From Sphaerisporangium perillae (lineage in GTDB: Bacteria; Actinomycetota; Actinomycetes; Streptosporangiales; Streptosporangiaceae): DNA of 64,000 nt. Under the pieces are notes generated by a model that was given only the letters and a program-made list of their open reading frames with translations, was not told where the DNA came from and did no database searches. The DNA lies in NCBI RefSeq assembly GCF_023276435.1, contig NZ_JALLPO010000012.1, positions 1-64,000 on the forward strand, written 5' to 3'. Below, piece after piece: positions 1 to 9,280 of this stretch. Position numbers and translations under genes: made by a program. Each line of letters begins with the position of its first letter. Position 1 is the stretch's first letter.

Positions 1-605
1 ATCAGCATCGCCTTGAGAATCGCCTGCGCGTACCAATGCCGCGCTTGTGTCGCCGGTGCCGTCGGCTTGGTCTCGCCGGCGCGGCGCGGATCGGAGTACC
101 GTCGCCCCGGGTAGCCCTTCACCTCGACGGCGAGGGTCCGGTCACCACGAGTCGCAAGAACGTCGATCCCTTGTTCCTTCGTGGTCGTATCCGCGACGCG
201 CTGGATCCGCCAACCCTGACCGACGAGGTATGTCACGAGCATTGCCTGGGCCCGCGCTTCAGGCATGCCGTCTTCGACTGACGATGTTGAAACCATGATC
301 GACTGGGGCGCCGGTATGGCCGGACCGGGCCTGGGGTTCCGCGCGATGGGATGGGGACCGCCAACGATGCTTCGTGTAAATACCACTCGCCCGGCGCGTT
401 GGTCGACCGACTCGACATGCCAACCTGCGGCCCGCCACGCCTGAGCTTGGACCTTGGAGTCGTTCGCCCACCAGGCACGGTGGTCACGCGCAGAAGGGGG
501 AAGCGATCCGACGAGCGCCTCGACCTCATCGAAACTCATCGTTACGCGGCTCATCTGCTCGGGTCGTGCGGCCAGATAATTCTGCAACGGCTCGTACTTG
601 GCCAT
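1..605 (-). CDS. Partial two-domain protein: DUF7662-like N-terminus plus restriction-endonuclease-like domain
   Basis: The minus strand is open from an ATG at 603-605 to the left edge (201 codons, no stop), so the gene is truncated by the window. The start has a GGAG box 7 bases upstream. Residues 1-75 read like the small DUF7662 module (MAKYEPLQNYL, FDEVEALVG, DHRAWWAND, GWHVE). A Pro-rich linker follows. Residues from about 120 on resemble a PD-(D/E)XK nuclease fold: EARAQ, GWRI, KEQGIDVLA and then AVEVKGYPG, giving the D...ExK arrangement expected of a metal-dependent nuclease core. Inference: a DNA-acting nuclease or Mrr-like protein of unknown role. The missing C-terminus prevents a firmer call, and no partner gene is visible on this side. 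Confidence 0.6.
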   Translation of the reverse strand, partial: MAKYEPLQNYLAARPEQMSRVTMSFDEVEALVGSLPPSARDHRAWWANDSKVQAQAWRAAGWHVESVDQRAGRVVFTRSIVGGPHPIARNPRPGPAIPAPQSIMVSTSSVEDGMPEARAQAMLVTYLVGQGWRIQRVADTTTKEQGIDVLATRGDRTLAVEVKGYPGRRYSDPRRAGETKPTAPATQARHWYAQAILKAML

Positions 606-776
606 GAGGGGCTCCTACACGGGCTCCGACGCCACGCCGATCACGTTAGCCACCTCGACCAATCCACGCCATACACGTAGCGGTCATTTACACTCCGAGC
701 CCGGCCTGAACAGATCACCCGCTCATGCCGCGATCCGCAGCGTCGAGGGAATAGCGGCGTCGGGCAGGATGGCGGG

Positions 777-1392
777 GTGGTATTGACCTTCGACTGGGTG
801 GGCTTCGAGCGTGCGCTGGCGGACGCGCTGGTGCAGACCGTTCGGTCGACCATCGCTGGGCACCCTGACGAGCGGTTCTACGCCGCTGTGCTGGACCGGA
901 TCTACCGTGAGACCGACGGCCGGATCACGCTGCCCAACCTCGGGATGAACAGCGTCGAGGCGTTGGCGCCGCTTCCCGTCGAGGAGCAGGCAGATCTGCG
1001 GTGGGGCGCCGCCGACTGGGACCACTACTCCGACAAGTGGCTTCCCAAGGACCTGGCCCGGGAGTGGGAGCGGGCACTCACCGCGGAAGCCTGCCGGGGC
1101 GACCCGCCAATGGGCGTCAACGTTCCGCAGGTACCTCACGATGCTCGTCCGCGTGTGTTAGCGGGCCCGGACATCCCTTCGGACGAGCGGGATCACCGAC
1201 CGGGACTTCGTCGTGCTGCTTCTCGACGACGAGCACTACGAGACGCTGGTGAAGCGCATCCTCACCAGGAGCGAGGTGACTCGGCACTTCCCCCAGTTCG
1301 ACGCGCGGGCGGTCGAGCCGGCGCGGGTCACCGCGCTCCCGGAAGCCGAGCGCGTCGCGTACTACGTGTCCGGGCACTGGACGACGCGCTGA
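777..1392 (+). pseudogene. Decayed DUF4303-family gene
   Basis: From a GTG at 777 the first ~110 codons give a clean DUF4303-type N-terminus (FDWVGFERALADAL, ERFYAAVLDRIYRETDG, DKWLPKDLAREWERAL). The family sequence then moves to another frame near 1100 (FRRYLTMLVRVC), meets TAG at 1159-1161, and resumes in that same frame after it (SGITDRDFVVLLLDDEHYE, RILTRSEVTRHFP, EAERVAYYVS) until TGA at 1390. One frameshift plus one in-frame stop make it non-functional unless they are sequencing errors. DUF4303 has no assigned biochemical role. Its 3' end runs directly into the next remnant. Confidence 0.65.
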
Positions 1393-1995
1393 CTCGGCGC
1401 GAAGGGGCGGACCAGTCGTGGGTGGCCACAGCGCTGTCCCGACTCGGCCGGCTGGACCTGGTGCTCGACAAGGTCGACCGCCTCCCGGAGGGGGCCGTGA
1501 TCGGCGCCGTCGCCGCGCCGTACACCAGCTTCCGCAATCATGCGGTCGCCCCGCTGCAGCTGGACTACCGGCCCCTGGAGGATGTCATAGAGCGCTGGCC
1601 GGTGTACGTCCCGGCGCTGGCGGAGGGGCTCAAGCCCGGGCGGGGCTACTGCGACATCACAGTCGACGAGGTGGACGAAGCGGTCCGTGGGCTGACCTCG
1701 AAGCACGTCATCATCCGCCGGCACGCGGTGTGCTTACTCGGCGAACGGAGTCTCGGCGCGGCTGCCGCCCGGCGGGTCCTGCCGCTACTCTGCCGGTCGG
1801 TCAGCCGGGACGCGGACGCGGCAGTACGGCGGCTGGCGATCCTGTCCCTGCTGTTCTGGCAGAAGGACTCCCGCCGGTACGCGGATGTGGTCCGTGAGGC
1901 GCTCGGACGACCCGGCCGGAGAGGTCCGCGAGGCCGCTGCGTACTGGCTCCGGGAACAGGTCGCCGACCGGCATGACCGAGACCCGGCAGATTGA
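1377..1995 (+). pseudogene. Remnant of a HEAT-repeat-like protein fused to the DUF4303 remnant
   Basis: After about 1377 the reading returns to the first frame and gives alpha-helical repeat-like sequence (LDDALTRREGADQSW, ATALSRLGRLDLVLDKVDRLP, HVIIRRHAVCLLGER, AVRRLAILSLLFW). Near 1900 the coherent sequence shifts frame once more (DDPAGEVREAAAYWLREQ) to a TGA at 1993-1995. The pattern of short paired helices ending in a REAAAYWL unit is HEAT/PBS-like. No start codon belongs to it, so the 5' end was probably lost in the deletion that joined it to the DUF4303 gene. Function unknown. Confidence 0.5.
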
Positions 1996-2264
1996 ATACC
2001 GCGCGGCGGACACGGCCTCCACACACGGACCGGCGACCGTGACGCCTGGAGGTACTGCACATGTTGTGGCATCCACAGCGTCCTCAGTTCCAAATGATCT
2101 TCTAATCAAACGCACCATCATGCCGCTGTGCGCGGTCATGCCGATGAGCGGATGTTGGACTTTCGGCTATGAAGGTCGGTCTGCCGCTACGTCGCCACCG
2201 GAAACTCGGCGGCGCCATCACCGCCGAGATGCATGTTTACGGCGTCGCCTACACGGTGAACCAC

Positions 2265-2753
2265 CTAAATCCTCTCCTGTAGCGTGACGCCTCGATCGCG
2301 CAGGTCGTCGAGGGTGCTGTGGTGTCCTTCAGGTGTGTTCCCGGCGATCGCCGGCAGGAGTACGGAGACCTTGTAACCCAGCCGCAGCGCGTCGATGGCA
2401 GTACTCGCGATGCCGCCCTCAGTCACCAGCCCGGCCAGCACGACATCGCGGACCACATGGTCGCGCAGCATGCTGTCCAATGGGGTACCCGCGAAGGCAC
2501 TGCGGTCGTACTTGTTGACGACCGGCTCGCCGTCCTCGACCGTCACCGCGTCGACGAAGCGTGTCGTCGATGAGTCCGGCCCGCCGTCTGAGCCGTCGAG
2601 GGCCAGGTGGCGGACGTGGACGACAAGATTGCCGGATTCCCGGAACGAGCGCCGTGCTTGCTCGGCGGTTTGTGCCGCCGCGATGCCGCCGTCGGGTGCG
2701 TACCGCTCGACGATCCACTCCTGTAGGTCGATGAGGATTAGCGCCAATGCCAT
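2265..2753 (-). CDS. Isochorismatase-like hydrolase lacking the catalytic cysteine
   Basis: A 162-aa protein of the cysteine-hydrolase (isochorismatase/nicotinamidase) fold. The catalytic Asp is seen in LILIDLQEW and the Lys in VNKYDRSAF. The block that should carry the nucleophile, normally T-E-G-C-V/I-A-S-T-A, reads TEGGIASTA: the Cys codon position is GGC. Family members without this Cys should not form the thioester intermediate, so it is either catalytically dead or does something else. It starts with ATG at 2753 and is divergent from an aldo/keto reductase. The 61-bp gap holds a strong inverted repeat, suggesting co-control by the nearby MarR protein. Confidence 0.8.
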   Translation of the reverse strand: MALALILIDLQEWIVERYAPDGGIAAAQTAEQARRSFRESGNLVVHVRHLALDGSDGGPDSSTTRFVDAVTVEDGEPVVNKYDRSAFAGTPLDSMLRDHVVRDVVLAGLVTEGGIASTAIDALRLGYKVSVLLPAIAGNTPEGHHSTLDDLRDRGVTLQERI

Positions 2754-2767
2754 AGTCGCCCTTTAGT

Positions 2768-2793
2768 AGTATGCTGTCGTATGACAGGGTACT
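2768..2793. promoter_or_regulatory. Inverted repeat, candidate MarR operator
   Basis: Eleven-base arms AGTATGCTGTC and GACAGGGTACT flank a 4-base spacer; 9 of 11 positions are complementary. It sits in the middle of the 61-bp gap between the divergent isochorismatase-like and aldo/keto reductase genes. The MarR gene 3833-4279 lies directly downstream in the reductase operon, which makes this the natural autoregulatory site. Binding is inferred. Confidence 0.6.
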
Positions 2794-2814
2794 GCTATTC
2801 AGAGGGTGTGGGGC

Positions 2815-3831
2815 ATGCGGACGCGTGAGGTGGGTGCCACCGGACGCCACGTGGGTGTGATCGGTCTGGGCTGCATGGGCATGAGCTGGGCCTACGCCGA
2901 GAGTACGCGCAACGATGCCGCGTCACGGGACGTGGTGCGCGCCGCCGTCGACGCCGGTGTCACCTTCATCGACACTGCCGATGTCTATGGCGACGGCCAC
3001 AACGAAACCCTTCTCGGCGAGGCGTTGTCCGAGCTGCGCGACTCCGTGTTTCTGGCGACCAAGGCCGGGCTCGTGGTAGACGACATCCGCGCCAAGGGCA
3101 TGCATCGCGACGGGTCGCCCGCCCACCTGCGCGCCGCCGTCGACGCGTCGCTGAAGCGCCTCGGCACCGATCACATCGACCTGTGGTACCTGCACCGCGT
3201 CGACGACGCCGTGCCGTTGACTGAGTCCTGGGCCGCCATGGCGGATGTGGTCCGCGCGGGCAAGGTCCGTTACCTCGGCTTGTCGGAGGTCACCGTTGAG
3301 CAGGCCGCCGCCGCGGCCGCGGTGCACCCGGTGACCGCCGTGCAGTCCGAGCTGTCTCTCTGGACCCGCGACGCGCTCGGGCAGCCCGGCACGGGCGCAT
3401 CCGCGGCTGCCGTCGCCGGCGGCGGTACGTTCGACGCCGGCGACGTGGTCGGCTGGTGTGCCGCCAACGGCGCCGCGTTCGCTCCGTTCGCGCCGCTCGG
3501 CCGGGGCTTTCTGACGGGCGCGATCGACGCCTCTACCCAGTTCGAGGACAACGACCTCCGGGCCGGTAATCCGCGCTTCACCAGCGAAGCCCGCGCGTCC
3601 AATGCTCGCATCGTCGACACGGTGCGCGCCGTCGCCGCCCGCCACGGGGTGACTCCCGCACAGGTCGCGATCGCCTGGACCCTCGCGCAGGGCCCGCACG
3701 TCATCCCGATACCGGGTACGCGTCGGCTCGGGCATCTCGCGGACAACATCGGCGCCGCCGACGTCACGCTGACCGCAGCCGACCTCGCCGAGCTCGACGC
3801 CGCACCAACGGCCGTCGGCACCCGCTACTGA
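2815..3831 (+). CDS. Aldo/keto reductase
   Basis: A 338-aa NADPH-dependent aldo/keto reductase, soluble TIM barrel. The N-terminus reads MRTREVGATGRHVGVIGLG. The family catalytic tetrad is visible as FIDTADVYG (Asp and Tyr), LATKAG (Lys) and LWYLHRVD (His). The C-terminal cofactor segment VIPIPGTRR is typical of YhdN/AKR13-like members. I chose ATG 2815 because GAGGG lies 8 bases upstream; a GTG at 2806 is possible. The next gene (MarR) begins one base after its stop codon, so the two form an operon. The substrate cannot be read from sequence. Confidence 0.88.
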   Translation: MRTREVGATGRHVGVIGLGCMGMSWAYAESTRNDAASRDVVRAAVDAGVTFIDTADVYGDGHNETLLGEALSELRDSVFLATKAGLVVDDIRAKGMHRDGSPAHLRAAVDASLKRLGTDHIDLWYLHRVDDAVPLTESWAAMADVVRAGKVRYLGLSEVTVEQAAAAAAVHPVTAVQSELSLWTRDALGQPGTGASAAAVAGGGTFDAGDVVGWCAANGAAFAPFAPLGRGFLTGAIDASTQFEDNDLRAGNPRFTSEARASNARIVDTVRAVAARHGVTPAQVAIAWTLAQGPHVIPIPGTRRLGHLADNIGAADVTLTAADLAELDAAPTAVGTRY

Positions 3832-3832
3832 G

Positions 3833-4279
3833 ATGGAACGGCTCGGCCTCGTCATCAAACGCGCCGAACAGGCGCTGATTGCCGAAAAGACGCGCGTGCT
3901 GCAGGAGTTTCACCTGACTGTCCCGCAGTACGCGGTGTTGCTCGTCCTGCTGCAGACCTCGGAAGCGTCCGCCGCGCAGCTTGCCCGCGCCTGCATGGTG
4001 ACCCCGCAGACCATGGCGACCGTGCTCGCCAACCTCGAGGGGAAGGGGTTGATCGAACGGGCGGTGTCGCCGCTGCACCAGCGGGTACGGGTCGCCCGGC
4101 TGACAGCCGAGGGCACCGACCTGGTGCGCCGGGCAGACCGGGCCGTCCTCGCCGTCGAGCGGCGCCTAACCGCCGCGTTCAGCGCCGACGAACGGGAGGC
4201 GTTCACCGAGCACCTGGAGCGGGCGATCGTCACCCTGGCACCCCAGCGGATACACCGGGAGGACACACCGACGCAATAG
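3833..4279 (+). CDS. MarR-family transcriptional regulator
   Basis: A 148-aa winged-helix regulator. Helical dimerisation segments flank the DNA-binding part at roughly residues 30-100 (QYAVLLVLLQ, SAAQLARACMVTPQTMATVL, NLEGKGLIERAV, HQRVRVARLTAEG). The wing RVRVARLT and the recognition helix after TPQTM are clear. Its ATG follows the reductase stop by one base, so it is co-transcribed. It probably represses the divergent promoter through the dyad at 2768-2793 and responds to a small phenolic or oxidant ligand, as MarR proteins often do; the ligand is unknown. Confidence 0.88.
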   Translation: MERLGLVIKRAEQALIAEKTRVLQEFHLTVPQYAVLLVLLQTSEASAAQLARACMVTPQTMATVLANLEGKGLIERAVSPLHQRVRVARLTAEGTDLVRRADRAVLAVERRLTAAFSADEREAFTEHLERAIVTLAPQRIHREDTPTQ

Positions 4280-4619
4280 CCTGGCTGCGAACAGTCGTAG
4301 TGTCGCGCGCCGGTTGCGTCCACGCGGCGAGCGGTTGGGCGCCGTCGGCGTTTCCGGAGGCCCATGGGCGGTCTGGGCAAGTAGGTCTCGGTGGCTCTCG
4401 CCGCCTCACATGTGGACCCGGGGGCAATTCGCCCTAAATGTGCAGGCAGGTAGACTGATGGGGAGACATTCCGAGGTGTCGGGGTGGGCAACATCAGGGG
4501 ACGCTGAGGCCGGAAGATCGGCGGCCAACGAGGCCGCCTCGTCACACCGAGCATCATTGATCGACAGGCCCCCGGCTCCGTCCCAGTGACGTAACACCGT
4601 ATGAGGGGGGTGCTCTCCG
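4280..4619. other. Intergenic stretch upstream of catalase
   Basis: About 340 bases without a credible gene. No conserved coding remnant or clear operator was recognised. The end contains the purine-rich GAGGGGGG ahead of the catalase GTG. Confidence 0.5.
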
Positions 4620-6260
4620 GTGGCCGAGGACAAGCGCATTCTGACCAATCGTCAGGGACATCCGGTCCACGACAACCAGAACCAGCGCACGGTCGGCCCG
4701 CGCGGCCCGGCAACGTTGGAGAACTACCAGTTCCTGGAGAAAATCACCCACTTCGACCGGGAGCGCGTCCCGGAACGGGTGGTGCACGCCCGCGGGGCGC
4801 TCGCGTACGGCTTCTTCGAGGCCTACGGCAGGTGGGGTGACGAGCCCATCGCGCAATTCACCCGGGCCAAGCTATTTCAGGAGGAGGGCAAGCGCACCGA
4901 CGTGGCCGTGCGGTTCTCGACGGTGATCGGCGGCCGGGAATCCTCGGAGGCCGCCCGCGACCCGCGCGGGTTCTCGATCAAGTTCTACACCGAGGACGGC
5001 AACTGGGACCTGGTCGGCAACAACCTCGCCGTCTTCTTCATCCGGGACGCGATCAAGTTCCCGGACCTCATCCACGCGTTCAAGCCCGACCCGGTGTACT
5101 TCCGGCAGGAGCCGAAGCGGATCTTCGACTTCCTGGCGCACACACCTGAGTCGATGCACATGCTGGTCAACTTGTTCAGCCCTCGCGGCATCCCGGCGGA
5201 CTACCGGCACATGCAGGGCTTCGGCGTCAACACCTACAGGTGGGTGACCATCGACGGGGAAACTTCGCTGGTGAAGTACCACTGGATTCCCAAGCAGGGT
5301 GTCAAGAGCCTCACCGAGGACGACGCCGCGCGCATCCAAGCCCGTGACACCGGGCACGCCACCCGGGATCTGTACGGCGCGATCGAGCGCGGCGACTACC
5401 CCGAGTGGGAGCTGCTGGTGCAGATGATGAGCGACGACGAGCACCCTGAGCTCGACTTCGACCCGCTCGATGACACCAAGATCTGGCCGGAGAACGAGTT
5501 CCCGCCCAAGCCGGTCGGCCGGCTCGTGCTCAACCGGATACCGGACAACTTCTTCGCCGAAAACGAGCAGATCGCCTTCGGTACCGGTGTGCTCGTCGAC
5601 GGGCTGGACTTCTCCGACGACAAGATGCTCGTCGGGCGTACCTTCTCCTACTCCGACACTCAGCGGTACCGGGTAGGCGCGAACTATCTGCAACTGCCCG
5701 TCAACAGCCCCAAGAACGCCGAGCATCTGGCCACCAACCAGCGCGACGGCCAGATGGCCTTCTACGTCGACACCGGCGGGGAGAACCCGCACGTCAACTA
5801 CGAACCCTCCGCCCTGGGCGGGCTGTCCGAAGCGGAGGAGCCGAACTACGACGAGCTGGGTCCGCTCATCACCGGCCGGCTCACCCGCGCCCCGATCCCA
5901 CGCACCAACGACTACAAGCAGGCCGGGCAGCGCTACCGGCTGATGGAACAGTGGGAACGCGACGACCTGGTGCACAATTTCGTCACCCTGCTGTCCCAAT
6001 GTGAACCGCAGACCCGGCAGCGCATGGTTTGGCACCTCCTGCTCATGGAGGACGAACTCGGGCTACGCGTCGGCAAGGGCCTGGGCATCCGCCCCGACGA
6101 CGTCCGGCACCTGCAACCGCTGCCCAAACAGACGCTCACCGACAACGACCGCGACCGGCTGGCCAACCTCGGCAACAACGGCCCCCGCGATGTCGCCGGG
6201 CTCAAGATGACCCACTGCGTACCCAACGAACGCGTCGAGGTCCGGGCGGTGTCGCGGTGA
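4620..6260 (+). CDS. Monofunctional heme catalase
   Basis: A 546-aa cytoplasmic catalase dismutating hydrogen peroxide. The family blocks occur in order: distal His in [23 protein letters not shown], distal Asn in [27 protein letters not shown], and the proximal heme Tyr in [15 protein letters not shown] followed by NYLQLPVN. Length is between the small-subunit (~500) and large-subunit (~700) clades. GTG at 4620 is preceded by GAGGGGGG; the early [13 protein letters not shown] matches the usual N-terminus. No Fur or OxyR gene is adjacent. The unrelated MarR protein upstream might share redox control, but that is speculation. Confidence 0.95.
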   Translation: MAEDKRILTNRQGHPVHDNQNQRTVGPRGPATLENYQFLEKITHFDRERVPERVVHARGALAYGFFEAYGRWGDEPIAQFTRAKLFQEEGKRTDVAVRFSTVIGGRESSEAARDPRGFSIKFYTEDGNWDLVGNNLAVFFIRDAIKFPDLIHAFKPDPVYFRQEPKRIFDFLAHTPESMHMLVNLFSPRGIPADYRHMQGFGVNTYRWVTIDGETSLVKYHWIPKQGVKSLTEDDAARIQARDTGHATRDLYGAIERGDYPEWELLVQMMSDDEHPELDFDPLDDTKIWPENEFPPKPVGRLVLNRIPDNFFAENEQIAFGTGVLVDGLDFSDDKMLVGRTFSYSDTQRYRVGANYLQLPVNSPKNAEHLATNQRDGQMAFYVDTGGENPHVNYEPSALGGLSEAEEPNYDELGPLITGRLTRAPIPRTNDYKQAGQRYRLMEQWERDDLVHNFVTLLSQCEPQTRQRMVWHLLLMEDELGLRVGKGLGIRPDDVRHLQPLPKQTLTDNDRDRLANLGNNGPRDVAGLKMTHCVPNERVEVRAVSR

Positions 6261-6459
6261 TGACCGCCTTCCGCATCACGGAATCCGGCCGTCTCGAAGG
6301 GCGCCCATCAGTCGTTTTGCCCTCTTTCGGAGAAAACCAGCCAAACGGCGGGGGATGATCCTTACCCGACATCCCAGGTGGGCAAAGGAGATCGTTGCCA
6401 TGACTCGCGCTGGAGACGACCGAGCTCGTGCGGGACGCGGCGACACCTGCGGGTGCCGA

Positions 6460-6657
6460 TTAATCATCCAGCCAGGTCATCGCATGTCGGTACTCCTTCA
6501 GGACTCCCCCGAGTCGATCATGTCGGCGGATGTCGAGCGGCGTGATCGGGCTGGGTCGGTGCTGGGATCGGGAAGCGGTCGAAGCGGAGCTGCCTGGCGG
6601 AGAGCCCGGTGCGGCCGATGAAAGGTGCTCGTCATCGTCAGGTAGGCCATGCGCAGC
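6460..6657 (-). pseudogene. C-terminal scrap of an integrase-core transposase
   Basis: Two overlapping minus-strand frames together give the tail of an rve-type (IS3/IS481-like) transposase: HRPHRALRQAAPLRPLPDP in one frame, then after a frameshift ITPLDIRRHDRLGGVLKEY in the next. HRPHRAL and RRHDRLGG-EY are hallmarks of these transposase C-termini. No catalytic domain or terminal repeats remain. The other bases of the 6261-6771 gap hold nothing I recognise. Confidence 0.65.
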
Positions 6658-6771
6658 AACACGACCGATCATCATGCCGTTCCGTCGCAGTCCTCGCGAT
6701 TCCCAGACGGGAGCACACGATCACCCATCATCCCTGCGACCCGCACGGATGAATTTTCGGCACCCGCAGGT

Positions 6772-7869
6772 TCAGGCGCCTGGCTCGACGAATCGCCGCA
6801 GCTCAGGTCCATAGTCGAAATGGGCCGGCAACGAGATTCCCGGCCCCTGCGGGGCGTGTACCAGCCCCGCGGCGTCGACGTGCCGCTCCCGCACCACAGT
6901 GCGGGAGGTCACCAATGACTCGTAATAGGTGGTGTTCGCGATCGCCATGCAAAGGTGATGGTTCGGGATGTCCGACCCGTGCACCTCCGCACGGATCCGG
7001 TACGCGTCGGCCAGGTGGGCCGTGCGCATCGCACCGGTGATGCCGCCCCGCAGCGTCGTGCTCGTACGCACGCCGAACGTCGCGGCACCGGCCTTGATGA
7101 AGTCGGCCGAGTTCATATGCGCTCCGTCGGAGGTCTCCCCCACCAGCAGGGGAACGTCCGTCGCCTCGGCCAGCCGCTGGTATGCGCTGATGCTGAACTC
7201 GCGCATCGGCTCCTCATACCACAGGTAATCCGCCTCACTGAGGGCGCGGCCCAGCCGGATCGCATCCGGCAGGTCGAACCCGGCCGAACCGTCGTACATG
7301 AGCGGCACATCCGGGCCGACATGCTCACGCAATGCCACGCACAACGCCGCGTCCCGGGCGGCGTCGCCCCAGGCGTGCAGCTTTATGCCGCGGTATCCCA
7401 GCTCGAGGCACTGGTCGGCGACCTCGAGGAACTCCTCAGTGGTGGCGAAGGTCGACGTCGACGCGTACGCCGGGATCTGCGTACGGAAACCGCCGAGGAC
7501 CTGCCAGGTGGGCCGGCCGCTCACCCGGCCGGCCAGGTCCCACAGGGCGATGTCGATCAGGCCCAGGGTCGGCAGCGGGAGCTCCTGGATCCGGTCCAGC
7601 TCCCACACCCGGTGCCACAGCCACTCACGCTGGAACGGGTCCTGCCCGATCAGCTCCTCCCGGAACACCCGGTCCACCAGGTCCTCCAGCATCACCGCCG
7701 CACCCGGCCGGGCGAACAGCGCGACTCCCTCCGCGCCCTCGTCGGTTCCGATGCGCAGCACCGCGCCCTCGCCCGCGGGGGCGCTGCCGCCCAGCCCCTG
7801 CCGCCACTGGAACGGCGGGTCGGCCGCCGGGACGTGGAACCGGTGGACCTCAACATGCGTGATCTTCAT
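6772..7869 (-). CDS. Mandelate racemase/muconate lactonizing enzyme family protein
   Basis: A 365-aa enolase-superfamily enzyme with the N-terminal capping domain (MKITHVEVHRFHVP) and C-terminal TIM barrel. Metal ligands appear in MYDGSAGF (Asp), YEEPM (Glu) and VGETSDG (Glu). The barrel-2 base motif is KxH (GIKLHAWGD), as in rhamnonate/glucarate-type acid-sugar dehydratases rather than the KxK of racemases, and a second His is in RAEVHGSDIPNHH. Inference: a dehydratase abstracting the alpha proton of a sugar acid, probably linked to the secreted carbohydrate-active proteins that follow. It lies 43 bp downstream of the beta-helix gene on the same strand. A product of the 5-dehydro-4-deoxy type could feed kdgD 24 kb away; this is only a possibility. 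Confidence 0.88.
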   Translation of the reverse strand: MKITHVEVHRFHVPAADPPFQWRQGLGGSAPAGEGAVLRIGTDEGAEGVALFARPGAAVMLEDLVDRVFREELIGQDPFQREWLWHRVWELDRIQELPLPTLGLIDIALWDLAGRVSGRPTWQVLGGFRTQIPAYASTSTFATTEEFLEVADQCLELGYRGIKLHAWGDAARDAALCVALREHVGPDVPLMYDGSAGFDLPDAIRLGRALSEADYLWYEEPMREFSISAYQRLAEATDVPLLVGETSDGAHMNSADFIKAGAATFGVRTSTTLRGGITGAMRTAHLADAYRIRAEVHGSDIPNHHLCMAIANTTYYESLVTSRTVVRERHVDAAGLVHAPQGPGISLPAHFDYGPELRRFVEPGA

Positions 7870-7912
7870 ACTGACTCTCTGTTCAGGGGGCGCCGTCTGC
7901 CCCGGGCAGGCT

Positions 7913-9280
7913 TCAGAAACCGCCGTAGACCTGCAGTTCGTAGATGCTGCCGCCGTTCCAGTTCGACCCGGTGATGGTCAGCCGGACATACCTGGCCTGC
8001 ACCGGTGCCGGGGCGAACGAGGGGTTGGTCCGGTCCGTGGTGGCCGTGACGGTGTGGTCGTCAAAGGTCGACCACACCGTTCCGTCCTGGGAGTACTCGA
8101 GCCGGTACTTGTAACCGTTGGTCAGCTCGAACGTCGTCACGATGCTCTTCACGGAGGTGACCTGACCGAGGTCGACCTGGATCCACGACGGATCGGGAAG
8201 GCCGAGCCCCTGCGCCCACCGGGTCGAAAGATCACCGTCGACGGCCAGCGACGGGATGTTCGGGTCCGAATACGAGGACACGGTCACCGGCTTGTGCAGC
8301 GCCAGGTCGTTGTCGGCCGGTGTGGTCAGCGTCAGCTGAATCGGCGCCGACACGTTGCCCGCCGCGTCCTGCGCGGTGACCGAGAACGTGTACGGCGTCG
8401 CGGGGGTCAGCCCGGCCACGCGCAGTGTCGTCTGCCCGGTCAGCGCGATCTGCTTACCGTCCTGGGTGACCGTGTAGCCCGCGATCCCGGTGTCGTCGGT
8501 CGCGGCGGGCCAGCTGAGGTCGAGCGTGCTGGGCAGCAGCACGTTCGCCGTCGGCTTCCCCGACAGGACGGGGGCCTGCGTGTCGGTTCCCGTAGCCAGT
8601 GGAGCACCGTAGACCTGCAGTTCGTAGATGCTGCCGCCGTTGTAGTTGGAGCCGGTGACGGTCAGCCGCACATAGCGGCCGGCGATCGGCTGCGCGAGTG
8701 AGGAGTAGTTCGCCGAGGTGGTCGTGCTGGTGGCGGTGTGGTCGTCGAAGGTCACCCAGTGGCTCTGGTCGGTCGAGACCTCCAGCCGGTACTTGTAACC
8801 GCTCGACTTCTCGAAGGTGGTGATGACGCCGCTGATGTTGTGCTGCGCACCGAGGTCGACCTGGATCCACGACGGGTCGGGAAGGCCGAGCCCCTGCGCC
8901 CACCGGGTCGAAAGATCACCGTCGACGGCCAGCGACGGGATGTTCGGCTGCGAATAGGAGGACACGGTCACCGGCTTGTTCAGCGCCAGGTCGGCGCCGG
9001 CGGGCATCGTCACTGTGAGCTTCTTGCTCTTGTGTGACTCGTTGCCCGCCGCGTCTCGCGCGGTCACGGTGAAGGTGTACTTCTGTCCCGCGGTCAAGCC
9101 GGTGACGCGTGCCTGCGGGCCCTTGGAGGCGCTGACCAGGTCGCCGTCGCGGTAGATGGAGTAGCCGGTGACGCCGACGTTGTCCTGCGATGCGGGCCAG
9201 CTCAGCTGGGCGACGGTCGGGAACGCCGTCACCGCGGAGGGCGTGCCGGGAACCGACGGCGCGGACTGGTCGGCGGACGG
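7913..9280 (-). repeat. Tandem 684-bp FN3-discoidin module duplication
   Basis: Within the beta-helix protein gene two successive units are offset by exactly 684 bp (228 codons). The segments 8165-8263 and 8849-8947 are identical except for one base in 99, while surrounding parts are much more diverged. This suggests a recent duplication or gene conversion at the sugar-binding core. Confidence 0.85.

Noticed and set aside
2169-2282. 37-codon plus-strand small ORF between the HEAT remnant and the isochorismatase-like gene
   Set aside because: No ribosome site of note, no recognisable motif, and its end overlaps the convergent gene.
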